Made by a program: the position numbers and the translations under genes
Source of the DNA: Oscillospiraceae bacterium
Lineage (GTDB): Bacteria > Bacillota > Clostridia > Oscillospirales > Acutalibacteraceae
Assembly: GCA_022508865.1 (NCBI GenBank)
Contig: JAFLUK010000066.1
Coordinates: 1 to 8,377, forward strand
DNA length: 8,377 nt
Direction: 5' to 3'
In this document: one piece after another, positions 6,150 through 8,377 of the stretch
Position numbering within the stretch: position 1 is the stretch's first letter
Layout: each line of letters begins with the position of its first letter
The notes under the pieces: model-generated
Told to the model about the DNA's origin: nothing
What the model saw: the letters and a program-made list of their open reading frames with translations, nothing else
The model's database searches: none

Positions 6150-7574
6150 ATGAAAAAATCAATATCAATCTTTATGATTTTGCTAATTCTTTTAGCAACT
6201 TTTTCTGTCAACGCATATTCCACAGATAATTTTGGAAACGGAGACGTAGACAGAAGTAGAAATTTAGATGTAAGGGACGCAACACTTATTCAGAAACACT
6301 GCGCTTCAATTGTAAGTTTTGATGCTGAACAGTTGCTTCTCGGTGACGTTGATTTAAACGGTTCAGTAGATGTTAAGGACGCAACAAAGATACAAAAAGT
6401 TGCAGCGGGTATTGATACATTACCTCAAAACCCAACAACCCAGCCATCAACACCTCCAAAGAGTGATATTCCCGACAATATTAAAGTGTATTTCTCAAAC
6501 AACAAGAACTGGTCAAATGTCTATTGCTATCTGTACAGTAGTTCATCAGGATTACCAAACCAGAAATGGCCCGGAGAAAAGCTGACAAATTATACCACTA
6601 ATTCCGTTGGCGAAAAGGTGTACAGTGCAACTGTAGATGTAAGCAAATACGACCGTGTTATTTTCAATAACAATCAGGGACAGCAAACTGTAAATACACC
6701 TATAAACAAGGCAAGTTCAGGATTTTTTATTGCAAGCGGCAGCGGTAATAAAATGCTTCCGGGTACATATGCCTATACAGGAGCAGATGGTGGCAAAATT
6801 TTAAAAACAACTCTTACATATTCAACAGGCTACAATAAGAAAATCTGGATTTGGACTCCTGCCGATTATTCCCCGAATTCCTCACAGAAGTACCAAACCC
6901 TGTATATCCTTGACGGACAAAACCTGTTTGACGATGACCATTCCGACAGCTATGGCGGTTGGCAGGTAACAGATGCAGTGGAGTCTATGATGTCAAACGG
7001 CGGCAGAGGAATGATTATTGTAGGTATAGACAACGGCAACGCAAAGCGTGACAGCGAGCTTACACCTGACATCGGCGCAGTTCTTCCACAGTATCAAAAC
7101 GAATTTTCCTCTAGAACCGGTAAAGCATTCTCCGACTTTGTTGTTAATAAAGTGATGACTTACGTTCAGTCAAACTACAATTCATCAACAGCACCACAGG
7201 ATAATGCAATCATAGGTTCAAGTTCAGGCGGTCTGGAATCATTCTATATTGGTATGGAGCACAAGGATAAGTTTGGTCATATAGGCGCCCTTTCTCCTGC
7301 ATTTGCATTATTCAGCACAAGTGTATGGAATACATATCTTTCAAAATACTCAATGTCCTCTGCCGATATGCCAAGAATTTATATTTATAACGGCAATGGT
7401 GACAGTGTTGAGAAGGAGCTGTATCAAGGTACCTGCAATATGTATTCAAAGCTTAAATCAAGCGGATACAGTACAAGCAAAGTAACACTTGTTTTAGAGG
7501 AGGACGCTTGCCATAACGAAGCATATTGGCGTATAATATTCCCTGAAATGCTCAGTTGGTGCTTTGAATTATAA
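6150..7574 (+). CDS. Secreted dockerin-CBM26-esterase protein
   Basis: Encodes a 474-residue secreted modular enzyme. The start at 6150 is preferred over the in-frame ATG at 6039: it has GAGGAG at 6137-6142, follows the likely promoter and opens a clean signal peptide (about residues 1-22, cleavage after VNA). A type I-like dockerin follows at about 30-88, with calcium loops at 32-43 and 66-77, each followed by a similar helix (DATLIQKH, DATKIQKV). After a Pro/Thr-rich linker (92-106) comes a CBM26-like starch-binding module, about 109-185, with NWSNVYCYLY, the KWPGEK block (W140) and FNNNQGQQT. The rest, about 217-472, is an alpha/beta-hydrolase of the putative esterase (PF00756) type: LDGQNLFDDD, nucleophile elbow GSSSGG with Ser358, likely acid Asp418 and His455 in CHNEAYW. 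Known dockerins bind cohesins on scaffoldins, so it is probably an amylosome component. It likely hydrolyses acyl esters on starch or associated polymers; the exact substrate is inferred only. Confidence 0.9.
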   Translation: MKKSISIFMILLILLATFSVNAYSTDNFGNGDVDRSRNLDVRDATLIQKHCASIVSFDAEQLLLGDVDLNGSVDVKDATKIQKVAAGIDTLPQNPTTQPSTPPKSDIPDNIKVYFSNNKNWSNVYCYLYSSSSGLPNQKWPGEKLTNYTTNSVGEKVYSATVDVSKYDRVIFNNNQGQQTVNTPINKASSGFFIASGSGNKMLPGTYAYTGADGGKILKTTLTYSTGYNKKIWIWTPADYSPNSSQKYQTLYILDGQNLFDDDHSDSYGGWQVTDAVESMMSNGGRGMIIVGIDNGNAKRDSELTPDIGAVLPQYQNEFSSRTGKAFSDFVVNKVMTYVQSNYNSSTAPQDNAIIGSSSGGLESFYIGMEHKDKFGHIGALSPAFALFSTSVWNTYLSKYSMSSADMPRIYIYNGNGDSVEKELYQGTCNMYSKLKSSGYSTSKVTLVLEEDACHNEAYWRIIFPEMLSWCFEL

Positions 7575-7746
7575 TTATTTCAATTATATATTAAACGTAT
7601 AAAAAATAATTTATGATGATTTAATAAAATCTGTCCCAAAAACAGAATTATATTGACAACGTCTAGCACAAAGTCAAATCAGTCTTGTATAGCTTTTGGA
7701 ATGCACAGTTGATTTTTTTATATCAAAATAAAGAAGAGGTGTTATT
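7575..7746. other. AT-rich intergenic gap without clear terminator or promoter
   Basis: This 172-bp spacer separates two genes for secreted proteins. I see no strong hairpin plus T tract after the esterase stop, so read-through into the next gene is possible. TTGACA at 7653-7658 is a perfect -35 hexamer, but no acceptable -10 box lies 16-18 bp downstream. An inverted repeat TTGAC (7653-7657) / GTCAA (7673-7677) includes it. Confidence 0.5.
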
Positions 7747-8377
7747 ATGAAAAAGTTATTATCTATTGCACTAACATTGATGTTATTTTGTTCAACACTA
7801 ATTGGCTTAAATGTTTATGCCGATGATGATAGTGTTGCACAACAGAAATTTGCAGGTGACAAGCATGCAATTGTAGAATATACAAGGATAAACTGCGGAG
7901 AGTACGAGGCACAGCTTGCCGAAATAAATCTGAAATTGCTCCATGATAGAGCATATTTTGGTGAGTTTGACGGATATAATATTTATTATGTTAGTACATT
8001 TGGTCAATTTCAAATGTATTATTCAGAATCCATTGGAGGATATGAATTTACAGTAAGTCATATGGAACAAATCTCTCCATTAGGAGTATTTGCCGTAAAA
8101 GGCGATAGCGCCTATACATTTAAAGATGCCTACGATAAAGGAGTAATTACCAATATAGATGCAATCGCAAAGATTATTGCTGCCAGTGGGTTGATAAAGG
8201 TTGTTAATCTTGATTCACAGGAAGAACTGCCATCTACAGGTTCAGTAACAACAACCACAACTGCAACAGAACCAATAGAAACTTATCACATTGTTGCAGG
8301 AGATCCGGGGTTATGTAACGGAGTAACATGGGATCCTTCATCTGAAGCAAACAAGATGACAAAAATAGACGATGACA
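7747..8377 (+). CDS. Secreted protein with probable X25-type starch-associated module (5' part only)
   Basis: This open frame runs off the window after 210 codons; the 3' end is missing. The ATG has a GAAGAGGT ribosome site ending seven bases upstream. A signal peptide is clear at residues 1-25 (MKKLLSIALTLMLFCSTL..., cleavage after VYA). Residues 26 to about 158 form a compact domain I cannot assign to a named family; its segment FAVKGDSAYTFKDAYDKGVI recalls hypothetical surface proteins of ruminococci. A Thr-rich linker follows (about 163-176). From about residue 179 the sequence HIVAGDPGLCNGVTWDP...ANKMTK resembles the start of X25-type modules found in bacterial pullulanases and amylases (VAG...LCG..WDP...N.MT), but only about 30 residues are visible. 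Its position after a dockerin/CBM26 enzyme supports a role in starch binding or degradation. The catalytic content, if any, lies beyond the window. Confidence 0.78.
   Translation, partial: MKKLLSIALTLMLFCSTLIGLNVYADDDSVAQQKFAGDKHAIVEYTRINCGEYEAQLAEINLKLLHDRAYFGEFDGYNIYYVSTFGQFQMYYSESIGGYEFTVSHMEQISPLGVFAVKGDSAYTFKDAYDKGVITNIDAIAKIIAASGLIKVVNLDSQEELPSTGSVTTTTTATEPIETYHIVAGDPGLCNGVTWDPSSEANKMTKIDDD

Noticed and set aside
7631..7648. Possible terminator hairpin after the esterase (CTGT...ACAG)
   Set aside because: The stem has only four uninterrupted pairs and no T tract follows.
8227..8241. LPSTG (residues 161-165 of the last gene), resembling a sortase motif
   Set aside because: It is followed by a Thr-rich linker and another domain start, not by a hydrophobic segment and basic tail. 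It is most likely linker sequence.

Overview
The window looks like chromosomal DNA from a low-GC Firmicute (Bacillota) of the Ruminococcaceae, most likely an amylolytic Ruminococcus close to R. bromii. This rests on an HrcA/CIRCE-type groESL operon, strong AAGGAGG-like ribosome binding sites, AT-rich intergenic DNA, and a secreted protein that joins a dockerin to a starch-binding CBM26-like module. That last combination is typical of amylosome-forming ruminococci. The species assignment is an inference; no rRNA gene is present.

Layout. (1) Positions 1-2120 hold a complete heat-shock chaperonin operon: sigma-A promoter, perfect CIRCE operator, groES, groEL and an intrinsic terminator that may also serve the convergent gene. 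(2) Positions 2149-3228, minus strand, encode a LacI/GalR-family regulator. (3) Positions 3229-3459 form a divergent control region with two near-identical LacI-type operators, a -10 box for each direction and a 5'-UTR hairpin. (4) Positions 3460-5974 form a three-gene NitT/TauT-type ABC importer operon (lipoprotein, ATPase, permease) closed by a strong terminator. (5) Positions 6018-7574 carry a monocistronic-looking gene for a secreted dockerin/CBM26/esterase protein with its own extended -10 promoter. (6) Positions 7747-8377 are the 5' part of another secreted protein, cut by the window edge. It has a Thr-rich linker and the start of what looks like an X25-type starch-associated module.

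How the genes work together. groESL is housekeeping. The LacI-family regulator very probably controls itself and the divergent importer through the two operators, although a CcpA-like global regulator could also use them. The importer substrate cannot be read from the sequence. The last two genes look like parts of a cell-surface or secreted starch-degrading system, with the esterase anchored by its dockerin and targeted to starch by its CBM. I see no tRNA, rRNA, insertion sequence, CRISPR array or phage gene.
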